Below are positions 1 through 5,888 of a stretch of 37,268 nt of DNA, piece after piece. Under the pieces are notes generated by a model. It did not search any database and was not told the DNA's origin. It saw nothing but the letters and a program-made list of their open reading frames with translations. The translations under genes and the position numbers were made by a program. The number at the start of each line of letters is the position of its first letter. Positions within the stretch are counted from its first letter, which is position 1. The DNA lies in the IMG/VR virus record IMGVR_UViG_3300042446_000416, positions 1 through 37,268 of that record; one strand, written 5' to 3'. This DNA comes from a virus.

Positions 1-185
1 CTCTGCAAGAACTGGTGCGTCATGTTATTGCGCGCTCTAGTGATCAGAGATTCATTGAACATGAACGCGCAAGATACCTGATGCCCTCTTGCTGAGAAGT
101 AACCTACTAACGCAAGTAACGATTGCGTATATGCACCAGTACACATGCCTCCGTACATTGGTGTTGCGATAAAGAAGTGTGCCAT
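1..185 (-). CDS. Glycosyltransferase, N-terminal part (continues across the circular junction)
   Basis: An ATG at 185, preceded by a GGAGA ribosome site, opens a frame that reads to base 1 without a stop (61 codons, starting MAHFFIATPMYGG). The text, with a hydrophobic start and an NESLITRARN segment, is what precedes the DxD motif in phage glycosyltransferase-A-type proteins. The DxD-containing remainder lies at the right edge of the window (37264 down to 36496). If the terminal CTCT bases shared by both ends are counted once, the frames join exactly and give a 317-residue protein. It probably transfers a sugar to a phage or host component, but the acceptor is not evident. It is the last large gene of the minus-strand early operon. 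Confidence 0.85.
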   Translation of the reverse strand, partial: MAHFFIATPMYGGMCTGAYTQSLLALVGYFSARGHQVSCAFMFNESLITRARNNMTHQFLQ

Positions 186-203
186 TTGTTCTCCAAAGTT
201 AGT

Positions 204-231
204 GGGGCAAGCCGCAGTGACGCTGTGCCCC
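204..231 (-). other. Hairpin in leader of glycosyltransferase gene
   Basis: GGGGCA at 204-209 and TGCCCC at 226-231 can pair, with further inner pairing. The hairpin lies between the stop of the nuclease gene and the glycosyltransferase start. There is no T-tract, so it does not look like a terminator. It could affect mRNA stability or translation, or be chance. Confidence 0.3.
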
Positions 232-240
232 GCAGCGTTC

Positions 241-603
241 CTAACTATCTCCTTTTGCGGGAGATTCATCCTGCGACTGATGGGGGTCCAATTCATTGCC
301 AAGCAGTTTCAGCAGATCAGGTAGGTGCATCATGGCTAAGGACTTCTCGCCGTCAGCCCTCATGATTACGATGGGAGTTTGACCAGGCTCACACGCCTTG
401 TCTGCCTGCTCCATGAACTCATGAACGGCAATCTTCCTGCGCCTTTTGCACTCAATGAGATAGGTTCCCAGGATCAAGTCTCCCTCTTCGGATACCTGAT
501 ACTGCTTCAGATTGCGCCTGATCCTCACTCCAAGCACATCGAATATCTCATTGGCTACCTCACGTTCGTAGGCAGCACCACGCTGTCTGCTGATCTTTGC
601 CAT
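241..603 (-). CDS. Small PD-(D/E)XK nuclease, Holliday-junction-resolvase-like
   Basis: A 120-residue protein starting at ATG 603, which overlaps the TAA of the upstream small gene by one base (TAATG). A longer reading from a TTG at 612 is less likely. The pattern is a Lys/Arg-rich start, Glu14 in a helix, then Asp42 (EEGDL) and the Glu51-Cys-Lys53 pair followed by basic residues. This is the PD-(D/E)XK core arrangement seen in archaeal-type Hjc resolvases and related small phage nucleases. Family knowledge suggests it cuts branched DNA left by recombination or replication, in line with the exonuclease and annealing-protein genes in the same operon. The exact substrate is inferred; a different small endonuclease role is possible. 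Confidence 0.75.
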   Translation of the reverse strand: MAKISRQRGAAYEREVANEIFDVLGVRIRRNLKQYQVSEEGDLILGTYLIECKRRRKIAVHEFMEQADKACEPGQTPIVIMRADGEKSLAMMHLPDLLKLLGNELDPHQSQDESPAKGDS

Positions 604-755
604 TAGAAACAAGTCGTATTGCAGTTACCGTTGTAGCAGCAAGTCGTACATACAATCATCTTACCGCTTGCTGTCGTAACAGTATGGGTAGAACAATTAG
701 CGTATGCTGCTGTAGCAATTCCCAAACCCAGTACCGCCGCCAAAATTTTCTTCAT
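603..755 (-). CDS. Tiny secreted cysteine-rich protein (50 aa)
   Basis: ATG at 755 follows a textbook AAGGAG site at good spacing. The 50-residue product starts MKKILAAVLGLG, a short positively charged then hydrophobic stretch ending in an Ala-Tyr-Ala signal-peptidase-I-like site at residues 17-19. The mature part of about 31 residues holds six cysteines (21, 36, 39, 40, 45, 49) and many Thr and Asn. The sequence therefore predicts export to the periplasm and possible disulfide bonds. The stop overlaps the start of the nuclease gene (TAATG). I do not recognise the family. It is odd in an operon of DNA-recombination genes; roles such as superinfection exclusion or envelope modification are guesses. 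Confidence 0.75.
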   Translation of the reverse strand: MKKILAAVLGLGIATAAYANCSTHTVTTASGKMIVCTTCCYNGNCNTTCF

Positions 756-767
756 TTTCCAATCTCC

Positions 768-1061
768 TTAAAATGGTACGTCATCATCGTCGCGCATGCG
801 CTTAGATGGGAATGGGTTACGGTTGCTCTTGGTTTCAACAACCTCGCCCTCTGGCTTCACATAGTTGTCCTCTTTCAAACTGATCAAGGCACCACCTGAA
901 GTTTCTTTGGTCCAGGCAGCCAGTCTAACTGTCTCGCCTGCGGCATAGGCACGCTCTAGTTTTAACTCGCCTTTCCAGTCCGGACCATTGCCCTTCTTGA
1001 ATCGGTTGGTTAATAGCACCCCAGTGCCGACCTGTCTCTCACGTTGTTGATAATCACTCAT
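768..1061 (-). CDS. Small SSB-like protein with acidic DDDDVPF tail
   Basis: A 97-residue protein. The body has basic and aromatic residues (NRFKKGNGPDWKGEL) suggestive of a small beta-barrel. The last seven residues, DDDDVPF, closely match the acidic C-terminal tip (DDDIPF) by which bacterial single-stranded DNA-binding proteins recruit partner proteins. Its place between recombination genes supports ssDNA binding or an SSB-mimic or partner-recruiting role. It is shorter than E. coli SSB (178 residues), and the OB fold itself cannot be confirmed by eye. It overlaps the preceding gene's end by 8 bases, which implies coupled translation. Confidence 0.6.
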   Translation of the reverse strand: MSDYQQRERQVGTGVLLTNRFKKGNGPDWKGELKLERAYAAGETVRLAAWTKETSGGALISLKEDNYVKPEGEVVETKSNRNPFPSKRMRDDDDVPF

Positions 1062-1365
1062 CTTGATACCTTTCCTGATAATTAAGCCGTTCTGATTTCA
1101 GTGGCTTGGTTCTAAAAAACCCCTGATACTGGGGATACTGGTGCATAAACAAACGGGCATAGTAGGCAATGAAGTCATTACTAATCTTGAAGTCCTCGCC
1201 CTTTGTCTCAATGCTTGTCTCCCACCGTATTCGATTGATGATGAGCCATGCACTGAGATTCTTGTGTCCGCGATCAATGGCTTGCATAGTGAACCGCTTG
1301 AATAACTCATAAACATGCGGATTCTGCTTATGCCAAGCCCACCACTTGCGCTTGACGTCTTCCAT
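1054..1365 (-). CDS. Conserved phage protein of unknown function
   Basis: 103 residues if started at ATG 1365, which lies 7 bases after the upstream stop. A GTG at 1398 would add 11 residues, but no ribosome site is visible there. It is rich in Trp, Tyr and Arg, with segments WWAWHKQNPHVYELFKRF and AYYARLFMHQYPQYQGFF. To my recollection it belongs to a compact family common in tailed-phage early regions, but I know of no assigned function. Lying between a putative annealing protein and an SSB-like protein, it is probably part of the DNA-metabolism set. Confidence 0.7.
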   Translation of the reverse strand: MEDVKRKWWAWHKQNPHVYELFKRFTMQAIDRGHKNLSAWLIINRIRWETSIETKGEDFKISNDFIAYYARLFMHQYPQYQGFFRTKPLKSERLNYQERYQDE

Positions 1366-1372
1366 AGGCTGA

Positions 1373-2233
1373 TCACTTATGTGCCCCGCCTGGTTCACGC
1401 AATTGCAATGCGAGTGCCTGCTTTACCCTACCAATACCGTTACCAAGCACCTCATGCAGCGTAGGCTTTTCTTCCTTGATCATGCCAATGATGAAGTCGT
1501 TAGCCTTATACAGCGCATCAAGTTTGTCTAACTTGTCAACGACAGAGAACTTCTGGCTATCGCCAATCTTGTCCACCATTTGCAAAAACCCGTCCACCCA
1601 CTCTTCCTCGTTGGGAAACTTGTCATAGGCTTCCTTAGCACCAGGCACCATAAAGACAATCCCTTCCTCTGGGATCGGCTCTACTTCGATTGCTTTAGGG
1701 TCTTCGGTGACAACAATAGCGTCCCTACGGGCTTCCGGAATCGCCTCGACTTCGGTTTCGTCAAGCATTCCGAGTCCGGCATGGGAGAGGACCGCACGAC
1801 GAATCGCTTTTGTAGTCGCTTTAAGCAAAGCATTAGCAAGTCGCTCTCCGGATAGGCTTGAGACGTCAACAGCACCTTGATTCTCCGAAACTCTGCCATC
1901 AGCGCCGGTACATCGGACTGAGACAACGTAAATTCCATCAATTCGTTCCCGATGCGTAATTTGAGTTGACAGTTTATGAATTGCACAGAGTTGTTGTGTG
2001 GCGCCTGCATTTGCATAGAGTATTTGCTTTCCGTTCAGCGTTAATAGATCAAAGGGTTTGGCAGCAGGGTCCAATCCCACCTGGCGGCAGCGATACAAGT
2101 AGTAGTCGCGCTTTTGTCCTTCGTTTAACCCAGACAGATCACCACGCAATACGATGGAGTCCTGAATCTTTGGGTCTAATACAAGTTTGTTTGAGTCTTC
2201 AGGCACGCCTGATATATTGACAACGTTCGTCAT
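1373..2233 (-). CDS. Putative single-strand annealing / recombination protein
   Basis: 286 residues; ATG at 2233 follows an AAGGAG site and overlaps the upstream stop (ATGA). A conserved core at about residues 35-170 includes YYLYRCRQVGLDPAAKPFD, an NGK-LYAN segment and KAIRRAVLSHAGLGMLDETE. This resembles the core of phage RecT-like or annealing-type recombination proteins. The C-terminal third looks acidic and variable. Pairing with a YqaJ-type exonuclease in the same operon matches the classic two-gene phage recombination module (exonuclease plus annealing protein). The family assignment is by pattern memory and is the uncertain part; the gene itself is clear. Confidence 0.6.
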   Translation of the reverse strand: MTNVVNISGVPEDSNKLVLDPKIQDSIVLRGDLSGLNEGQKRDYYLYRCRQVGLDPAAKPFDLLTLNGKQILYANAGATQQLCAIHKLSTQITHRERIDGIYVVSVRCTGADGRVSENQGAVDVSSLSGERLANALLKATTKAIRRAVLSHAGLGMLDETEVEAIPEARRDAIVVTEDPKAIEVEPIPEEGIVFMVPGAKEAYDKFPNEEEWVDGFLQMVDKIGDSQKFSVVDKLDKLDALYKANDFIIGMIKEEKPTLHEVLGNGIGRVKQALALQLREPGGAHK

Positions 2234-2406
2234 TTCTTCTCCTTCATAATTGCCTGTTTGTCATTGCCTTCCACTTCTTCATCACATGATTCTTGAGTGG
2301 CTATGGCTCTCTTCATTGCCGCCTTGTTCCCTTCATAGTGCCCCACGTTGTATGAGATATACATGAAGAAAACAATGCTACCTAGCGCGACGATTAGCCT
2401 AATCAT
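2230..2406 (-). CDS. Small single-pass membrane protein (58 aa)
   Basis: ATG 2406 overlaps the exonuclease stop and the TGA overlaps the next gene's ATG, so 4-base ATGA overlaps flank both ends. The product begins MIRLIVALGSIVFFMYISYN, a clear transmembrane segment, followed by a hydrophilic Lys- and Glu-rich tail ending KEKK. Its own tail DNA supplies the AAGGAG site of the downstream recombination gene. No family recognised. The double coupling argues strongly that it is translated. Confidence 0.75.
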   Translation of the reverse strand: MIRLIVALGSIVFFMYISYNVGHYEGNKAAMKRAIATQESCDEEVEGNDKQAIMKEKK

Positions 2407-3308
2407 TTCACTAGGAACCTGCGTGAACCTGGCTGCTCGACTACAAACTTCTCGTACATTTCAGGCATGGACTGCTTGAATAAGTCAGCCGAGAATCGTT
2501 TGCTGCTCTTGCTGGTTTTCCAGGTAGCCAGGACGGAACCATCTACTGCCATGAGTTGCGCTGCTTCCATCATGTAGCCCTGGATCGCTCCAGACAGTTT
2601 CTCTTCCTTGTCTTCCAGGTCTTTGATCTGATCCTTAATCAGTTTTAGCACCTTGACCTGCTCTTCTAGGGTATGAGTAGCCACCAGGTTTTGCCCAGAA
2701 TCCTGCTTATAGACTAGGCGTGCAGCGTCCCCCATGCTCTCAGGATCAAAGTTGCGTGCCTGGATGCGCCCCCAGAACTTAGCCATCTCCTTGACGTGCA
2801 TATCCATCTGGTCGGCAGAGAACTCGACGGGATAACCCACAATCTCTTGACCGCCAAAGCAGACTACCAGGACCACCTTTTCAATCCGGTGAACGACAGC
2901 CTCATGGAGACACTGGACACGGTAGCCTAGATCAATCTGATCGCTACCCTCGTCTCCATATTTCTTACGTTGCTGGACGCCCAGGTTCTTGACCTCATAG
3001 AGTGTGGCGCCATCCTCACTGATGTAGTCAAAGTGACTGCGGATATACGGTTCATTGGGATGCGACAAGGCATAGTCAGCGTCTTTGAAATTGATCTGCT
3101 TACGTCTTGCGTACTCCCGCATGATCGGTTCCTGGAAGACGTGCCCCATCTGTACTAATTCGACGTGACTCAGGTCATCTAGCGCCTTGGCGCCAATCTT
3201 CTCAGCGTACACCTCACCTGCTTTGCCAGTGGCATAGCGTCTAGCATCACCAGACCACAATGCACTATTGCGTACTTCCGGTAGGAAGTCGTTTCGATCA
3301 TTACTCAT
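2403..3308 (-). CDS. YqaJ/lambda-type exonuclease
   Basis: 301 residues. The PD-(D/E)XK exonuclease motifs are in order: the GxxxxE segment ending at Glu60, Asp94 in SHFDYI, Glu105-Val-Lys107 and Gln132 in VQCLHEA. This is the pattern of the YqaJ/lambda Exo family, which resects double-stranded DNA 5' to 3' to leave ssDNA for an annealing protein. The C-terminal third is helical with a coiled-coil-like stretch (about 215-245). It begins after a GAGGGG site at normal spacing. It works with the putative annealing protein two genes downstream. Function is well supported by motifs; polarity and processivity are family knowledge. Confidence 0.88.
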   Translation of the reverse strand: MSNDRNDFLPEVRNSALWSGDARRYATGKAGEVYAEKIGAKALDDLSHVELVQMGHVFQEPIMREYARRKQINFKDADYALSHPNEPYIRSHFDYISEDGATLYEVKNLGVQQRKKYGDEGSDQIDLGYRVQCLHEAVVHRIEKVVLVVCFGGQEIVGYPVEFSADQMDMHVKEMAKFWGRIQARNFDPESMGDAARLVYKQDSGQNLVATHTLEEQVKVLKLIKDQIKDLEDKEEKLSGAIQGYMMEAAQLMAVDGSVLATWKTSKSSKRFSADLFKQSMPEMYEKFVVEQPGSRRFLVK

Positions 3309-3505
3309 ATCAGCCCCTCATTTGAAATGGATAGTTATGTCTTCAGTGTCCGGCGCAGCGAACAATGTGACCTCTACAGTTGAATCGTCTTCCAGCACGA
3401 TTTCCAGGGTTCGGTACATACAGTTGACCGACTCCTTGACCCCAGTGAAATTGATTCTCTTGACGCGATGAACGTCGATTGATGCACTCATATCAGCCCC
3501 TCATT
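3303..3505. repeat. Direct repeat of a 20-bp start region before two adjacent genes
   Basis: The 20 bases at 3303-3322 and 3486-3505 are identical. Each covers a start codon and its upstream GAGGGGCTGAT ribosome-binding leader, one before the exonuclease gene and one before the 57-residue gene. It looks like duplication or strong conservation of a translation start element. Confidence 0.8.
3318..3491 (-). CDS. Small hypothetical protein (57 aa)
   Basis: ATG at 3491 is preceded by the recurring GAGGGGCTGAT initiation leader also found before the exonuclease gene. The product is acidic towards its C-terminus (LEDDSTVEV, APDTED) and looks beta-rich. No family recognised. Spacing of 9 bases to the exonuclease start indicates the same operon. 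Confidence 0.65.
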   Translation of the reverse strand: MSASIDVHRVKRINFTGVKESVNCMYRTLEIVLEDDSTVEVTLFAAPDTEDITIHFK

Positions 3506-3508
3506 AAG

Positions 3509-3586
3509 TTAAGAATCCATACGATAACACATATACACAACGCCTACAAGATACACAACAATCCAAAAGACTTCGGTCATGCTCAT
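3509..3586 (-). CDS. Membrane micropeptide (25 aa)
   Basis: ATG 3586 overlaps the upstream stop (ATGA). The 25-residue product is almost entirely one hydrophobic segment (FWIVVYLVGVVYMCY) with a short MDS tail. Its stop sits inside the recurring leader that starts the next gene. Coupling and a clean membrane segment support translation, but it is very short and could be a leader peptide. Confidence 0.45.
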   Translation of the reverse strand: MSMTEVFWIVVYLVGVVYMCYRMDS

Positions 3587-3783
3587 GTCATGTACTCCTT
3601 CACCGTGACAGTGACACGGACAATACGCACGTTGAGATTGCGCCAGTAGTGATTGTCTTCCAGCCACATTTCAGCGTGCCTCTTGGTTTTGAATAGCGCA
3701 GTGTTAAACGTTGGCTCATAGTAGCCATAGGTTACAAAGCCACCGCGCTTGGTTTGGATAGCCCACAAGTGCTTCTTAGTCAT
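3583..3783 (-). CDS. Small hypothetical basic protein (66 aa)
   Basis: ATG 3783 (MTKKHLW) is preceded by GGAGG, although spacing is slightly long. A GTG two codons upstream is possible but unnecessary. The product is basic and aromatic (YGYYEPTF, KTKRHAEMWLEDNHYW), the kind of small fold seen in phage early proteins. No family recognised. It overlaps both neighbours, the coiled-coil gene upstream by 8 bases and the micropeptide downstream by 4. Confidence 0.65.
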   Translation of the reverse strand: MTKKHLWAIQTKRGGFVTYGYYEPTFNTALFKTKRHAEMWLEDNHYWRNLNVRIVRVTVTVKEYMT

Positions 3784-3946
3784 CGACACTTGCCTCCATC
3801 TCCAGGCGGGATTCCTTGAGACGTTGGACCGATGCTGATAACCGACGGACAGACTCTTTCGCCTTATCCAGTGCAGCCTGGTATTGCTTCTCTTGTTGAC
3901 GTATTGAATCGACTAACTCGTAGTCGTAAACATAGGTTGTTTGCAT
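3776..3946 (-). CDS. Small coiled-coil protein (56 aa), first gene of the early operon
   Basis: ATG 3946 follows GAGGGG at normal spacing and lies about 40 bases from a good promoter. After the N-terminal QTTYVYDYELVD, residues 15-50 form a Gln-, Lys- and Arg-rich helix with regular hydrophobic spacing, so a coiled coil is likely. As first gene of the operon it could be a regulator or host-takeover factor, which is inference. No family recognised. Confidence 0.65.
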   Translation of the reverse strand: MQTTYVYDYELVDSIRQQEKQYQAALDKAKESVRRLSASVQRLKESRLEMEASVDD

Positions 3947-3968
3947 GCTATTCCCCTCATAAGTTAGG
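3947..3968 (-). promoter_or_regulatory. Recurring translation-initiation leader (CCTAACTTATGAGGGG)
   Basis: The sequence CCTAACTTATGAGGGG upstream of the first operon gene recurs before the ArdC-like gene (5848-5868), before the 69-residue gene (4881-4903) and, slightly changed, before the 57-residue gene (3491-3513). The purine run is a Shine-Dalgarno site. The conserved AACTTAT just upstream is unexplained and may bind a regulator or keep the site unstructured. Confidence 0.6.
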
Positions 3969-3989
3969 ACCGGATTGAACTACATCTGC

Positions 3990-4018
3990 ACATTAGTCCT
4001 GTTCACACATCATGTCAA
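3990..4018 (-). promoter_or_regulatory. Sigma70 promoter of the minus-strand early operon
   Basis: On the minus strand a perfect -35 TTGACA (4018-4013), a 17-base spacer and -10 TAATGT (3995-3990) stand about 40 bases upstream of the first gene. This is close to consensus and the best promoter visible in the window. It would serve the whole run of genes down to the glycosyltransferase. Confidence 0.75.
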
Positions 4019-4124
4019 CAACTATTTCGATTGTATTTTCTAATCGACAATGACTACCTGATAGCCTGTGGATAACTCTGTGGATAACTTGGGGATAACT
4101 GGGTATGGGAAGGGAGGGGTCCAC

Positions 4125-4156
4125 CATATATCTATAGGGTTACATATATCTATAGG
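4125..4156. repeat. Direct repeat CATATATCTATAGG x2
   Basis: The 14-base word occurs at 4125-4138 and 4143-4156, just beside the DnaA-box cluster. It may be part of the unwinding region or iterons for a phage protein. Confidence 0.75.
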
Positions 4157-4180
4157 ATATAGGGTACCTATAGCCTATAG
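4150..4180. repeat. 31-bp near-perfect palindrome built from CTATAGG
   Basis: The arms at 4150-4163 and 4167-4180 match at 13 of 14 positions around a GTA centre. Each arm contains two CTATAGG-like heptamers. It can bind a dimeric protein or extrude as a cruciform. The heptamer recurs in the second intergenic region near 5955-5993. Confidence 0.75.
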
Positions 4181-4245
4181 TTTTTCTACTATCCTAAATA
4201 AAAAATAGATAGCAAAGATTCTATATAGAGCCTGTGGATAACTCT

Positions 4246-4489
4246 ATTTTTTTTAGGCAACCAGAATTTGAACCGAACGTCTGAACGTTTCTATTTTTTT
4301 TTGCCAGCCATGCTTTTTGAATCTGCGCGATTGACAAGTCATTTATAGATTAAGAGATTAGCAAATGCACTGCGCGCCCAGGGGCGCGTGCATGCGGCAG
4401 GGGATCAGGCGCCAGGGATAGCGCCCAGGATCAACCAGGAAAGCCCAGGCGCCGATCTTAGGACCAGGGCAGGGGATAGCCCAGGGAAT
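4246..4489. other. Gene-free stretch with GC-rich CCAGG/GGCGCC repeats
   Basis: No coding region could be supported here. The first part (to about 4370) is AT-rich with T-runs. From about 4371 the composition flips: 42 of 60 bases are G or C at 4381-4440, with many repeats of CCAGG, GCCCAGG and GGATAGC. The GC-rich part begins the compositional island that holds the ArdC-like gene. Confidence 0.6.
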
Positions 4490-4520
4490 AAAAAAAGGGC
4501 GCCTATAGCGCCCCTTTTAA
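4490..4520 (-). terminator. Rho-independent terminator of the ArdC unit
   Basis: On the minus strand, GGGGCGC pairs with GCGCCC around a 5-base loop (one bulged base) and is followed by seven Ts. It lies just after the last gene of the minus-strand ArdC unit and would stop its transcripts before the origin region. Confidence 0.75.
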
Positions 4521-4525
4521 TGAGT

Positions 4526-4547
4526 CCGGATTTTTCCTAGAATCCGG
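4526..4547 (-). other. Hairpin at the end of the 45-residue gene
   Basis: CCGGATT (4526-4532) and AATCCGG (4541-4547) form a perfect 7-bp stem with an 8-base loop covering the stop codon. The terminator follows directly, so the hairpin may protect the 3' end. Confidence 0.5.
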
Positions 4548-4674
4548 CGATATCTCCCAGGATCATGACCAGCCAAATAAAGGCATAAAACCCAAAGGCG
4601 CCCAGGACCGCGACCAGGTAAAAAAAGGCGCCGCCCTCATTCATTCGATCATCAAAGGATTTGCGCTGTCTCAT
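4537..4674 (-). CDS. Small membrane protein (45 aa)
   Basis: ATG 4674 overlaps the upstream stop (ATGA) with GGGGGA just before it. The first 15 residues are charged (MRQRKSFDDRMNE). The rest is one long hydrophobic segment rich in Phe and Gly (FYLVAVLGAFGFYAFIWLVMILG). It is probably an inner-membrane peptide. No family recognised. Its DNA has the same CCAGG/GGCGCC-rich style as the ArdC-like gene. Confidence 0.65.
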   Translation of the reverse strand: MRQRKSFDDRMNEGGAFFYLVAVLGAFGFYAFIWLVMILGDIAGF

Positions 4675-4880
4675 GCTTCCCCCTTTGACAGATCAATGAA
4701 CCAGGACGGGGGAATAGGACGATCAGGCGCCCAGGTATTCCCGTTATGTTCAAAGGTTACATGTCCGATAGAAAACCGGCGCCCTATTGACCAGGGAAGC
4801 GCCAGGGCAAAGGCGCCGCCTGGCGTGCTAATCGTTACTTTCCGGCATGGTGTAGAGCGTGAAACGCGAGATTTTTTCAT
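4671..4880 (-). CDS. Small hypothetical protein (69 aa)
   Basis: ATG 4880 follows the recurring CCTAACCTATAAGGGGCT leader. The product starts basic (MKKSRVSRSTPCRK), then has a beta-like stretch and a Trp/Pro-containing C-terminal part (WAPDRPIPPSWFIDL). No family recognised. It is the second gene of the ArdC unit. Confidence 0.6.
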   Translation of the reverse strand: MKKSRVSRSTPCRKVTISTPGGAFALALPWSIGRRFSIGHVTFEHNGNTWAPDRPIPPSWFIDLSKGEA

Positions 4881-4964
4881 AGTAAAGCCCCTTATAGGTT
4901 AGGAATGGCGCGCCCAATGCGTGCCCCAGGGCGCCCGATCCAGGCAGGCGCCCCAGGTCAGGCA

Positions 4965-5846
4965 CTAAGCCGCCAGCGCTTCGCTTTCCTGGTTTTCTAC
5001 CTGGTTAGACTTCACCAGGTAATCAAGCGCCGCCTGTGCTTTACCCGCCGCGCTTAGGATAAATTTTTTGTCATTCCTGAGAGACTTTAACCAGGACTCA
5101 ATATAGGCGGCATGTCTTAAATCGCCGTCAATGCCAAAGTGAGCGCATAGCATCGCGGCGCCTAGTTCCGCTACCAATTCCTCGTAAGCGTAACCCTCCG
5201 CGCCAAACCTGGCGGGAGTCAGGCGATCAAGGCGCGACTTGTGCCCCGTCGCGTGCGTCATCTCATGCAACAGTGTCGCGTGGTAATTCGCGGCACTCTT
5301 GAATGCCGCAAGGGGAGGCATGACGATTGCATCGGTAGAGGGGCGGAAATAGGCTTCATCTCCGGCATGCGTCAATCCGCCTGCCAATGCCAGGCGATCC
5401 ACTAACGCCAGGACGTCAGGGGAGGCGTCAAAATCCGCCTTTGGAGGTTCCGGCATTTCCGGCAGGGTTAAGCCCTCGCATTGGTCCACATTGAAAACCC
5501 AATACGATTTGACGAAAGCATAAGAGGATGTTTCGCTTTCGCCGTTTTCGCCTTTGGTTTCCTTTTTATGCACGTTCCAGTAAACGACGGGCGTGCCCTT
5601 TTGCCCTGCCTTAACAGTGCCGCCCAGGGCTTGCGCCTGTTTGAATGTCACATACCAGGGAGTAGCAAAGGGTTGCATGCCAAGCCAGAAATGATTCACG
5701 CCCCTATAGATCGTGCCGCTTGCAGGGTTATAAGGCATGCCTGCGCCTGGCGCTTGTTTCAGAGTACGCCAGGGCTTCACCCAGGGCGCCGCGCCCTTTT
5801 CTAGTTCTCCAATAATGCGATCTGTGATTATTTGTGCAATATCCAT
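4965..5846 (-). CDS. ardC: ArdC-like antirestriction protein / zincin metallopeptidase
   Basis: 293 residues. The N-terminal ~125 residues match the ArdC ssDNA-binding domain style (GAAPWVKPW, YRGVNHFWL, TPWYVTFKQAQALGG, GQKGTPVVYW). The C-terminal half is the zincin-like domain with HEMTH at 194-198 (zinc ligands His194 and His198, catalytic Glu195) and a downstream YEELVAELGAAML helix offering the third ligand. ArdC of conjugative plasmids protects incoming DNA from host restriction. Phage copies are thought to act early. The start follows an AAGGGG site in the recurring leader and lies below an operator-like palindrome. Its GC-rich word usage differs from most neighbours, suggesting separate acquisition. 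Confidence 0.85.
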   Translation of the reverse strand: MDIAQIITDRIIGELEKGAAPWVKPWRTLKQAPGAGMPYNPASGTIYRGVNHFWLGMQPFATPWYVTFKQAQALGGTVKAGQKGTPVVYWNVHKKETKGENGESETSSYAFVKSYWVFNVDQCEGLTLPEMPEPPKADFDASPDVLALVDRLALAGGLTHAGDEAYFRPSTDAIVMPPLAAFKSAANYHATLLHEMTHATGHKSRLDRLTPARFGAEGYAYEELVAELGAAMLCAHFGIDGDLRHAAYIESWLKSLRNDKKFILSAAGKAQAALDYLVKSNQVENQESEALAA

Positions 5847-5847
5847 A

Positions 5848-5868
5848 TTAAGCCCCTTATAAGTTAGG
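5848..5868 (-). promoter_or_regulatory. Recurring initiation leader of the ArdC-like gene
   Basis: CCTAACTTATAAGGGGCTTA immediately precedes the ArdC start. It is nearly identical to the leaders at 4881-4903 and 3947-3968. AAGGGG serves as ribosome site. Confidence 0.6.
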
Positions 5869-5888
5869 AATAGATCGGATGATCTATT
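5869..5888. promoter_or_regulatory. Operator-like palindrome
   Basis: AATAGATC and GATCTATT form perfect 8-bp arms around a 4-base centre, directly abutting the leader of the ArdC-like gene. The position suits a repressor or activator dimer site. No binding protein is identified. Confidence 0.55.

Larger units (their letters stand above)
4060..4245. other. Candidate replication origin: DnaA boxes and AT-rich repeats
   Basis: Perfect DnaA boxes TGTGGATAA lie at 4067-4075, 4079-4087 and 4233-4241, with a one-mismatch copy at 4090-4098. The first three are spaced 11-12 bases apart, about one helical turn. An AGCCTGTGGATAACTCT block is repeated at both ends. Between the ends is an AT-rich stretch (17 G or C in 60 bases at 4141-4200) with direct and inverted repeats, suitable for unwinding. 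No gene occupies this region. Origin function is inferred from this classic arrangement. Confidence 0.65.

Noticed and set aside
1-240. Plus-strand frames at the left edge
   Set aside because: They oppose the glycosyltransferase N-terminal part, which has a ribosome site and a recognisable sequence.
3947-4536. Protein-coding gene in the origin region
   Set aside because: No frame with ribosome site and plausible composition; repeats and DnaA boxes explain it better.
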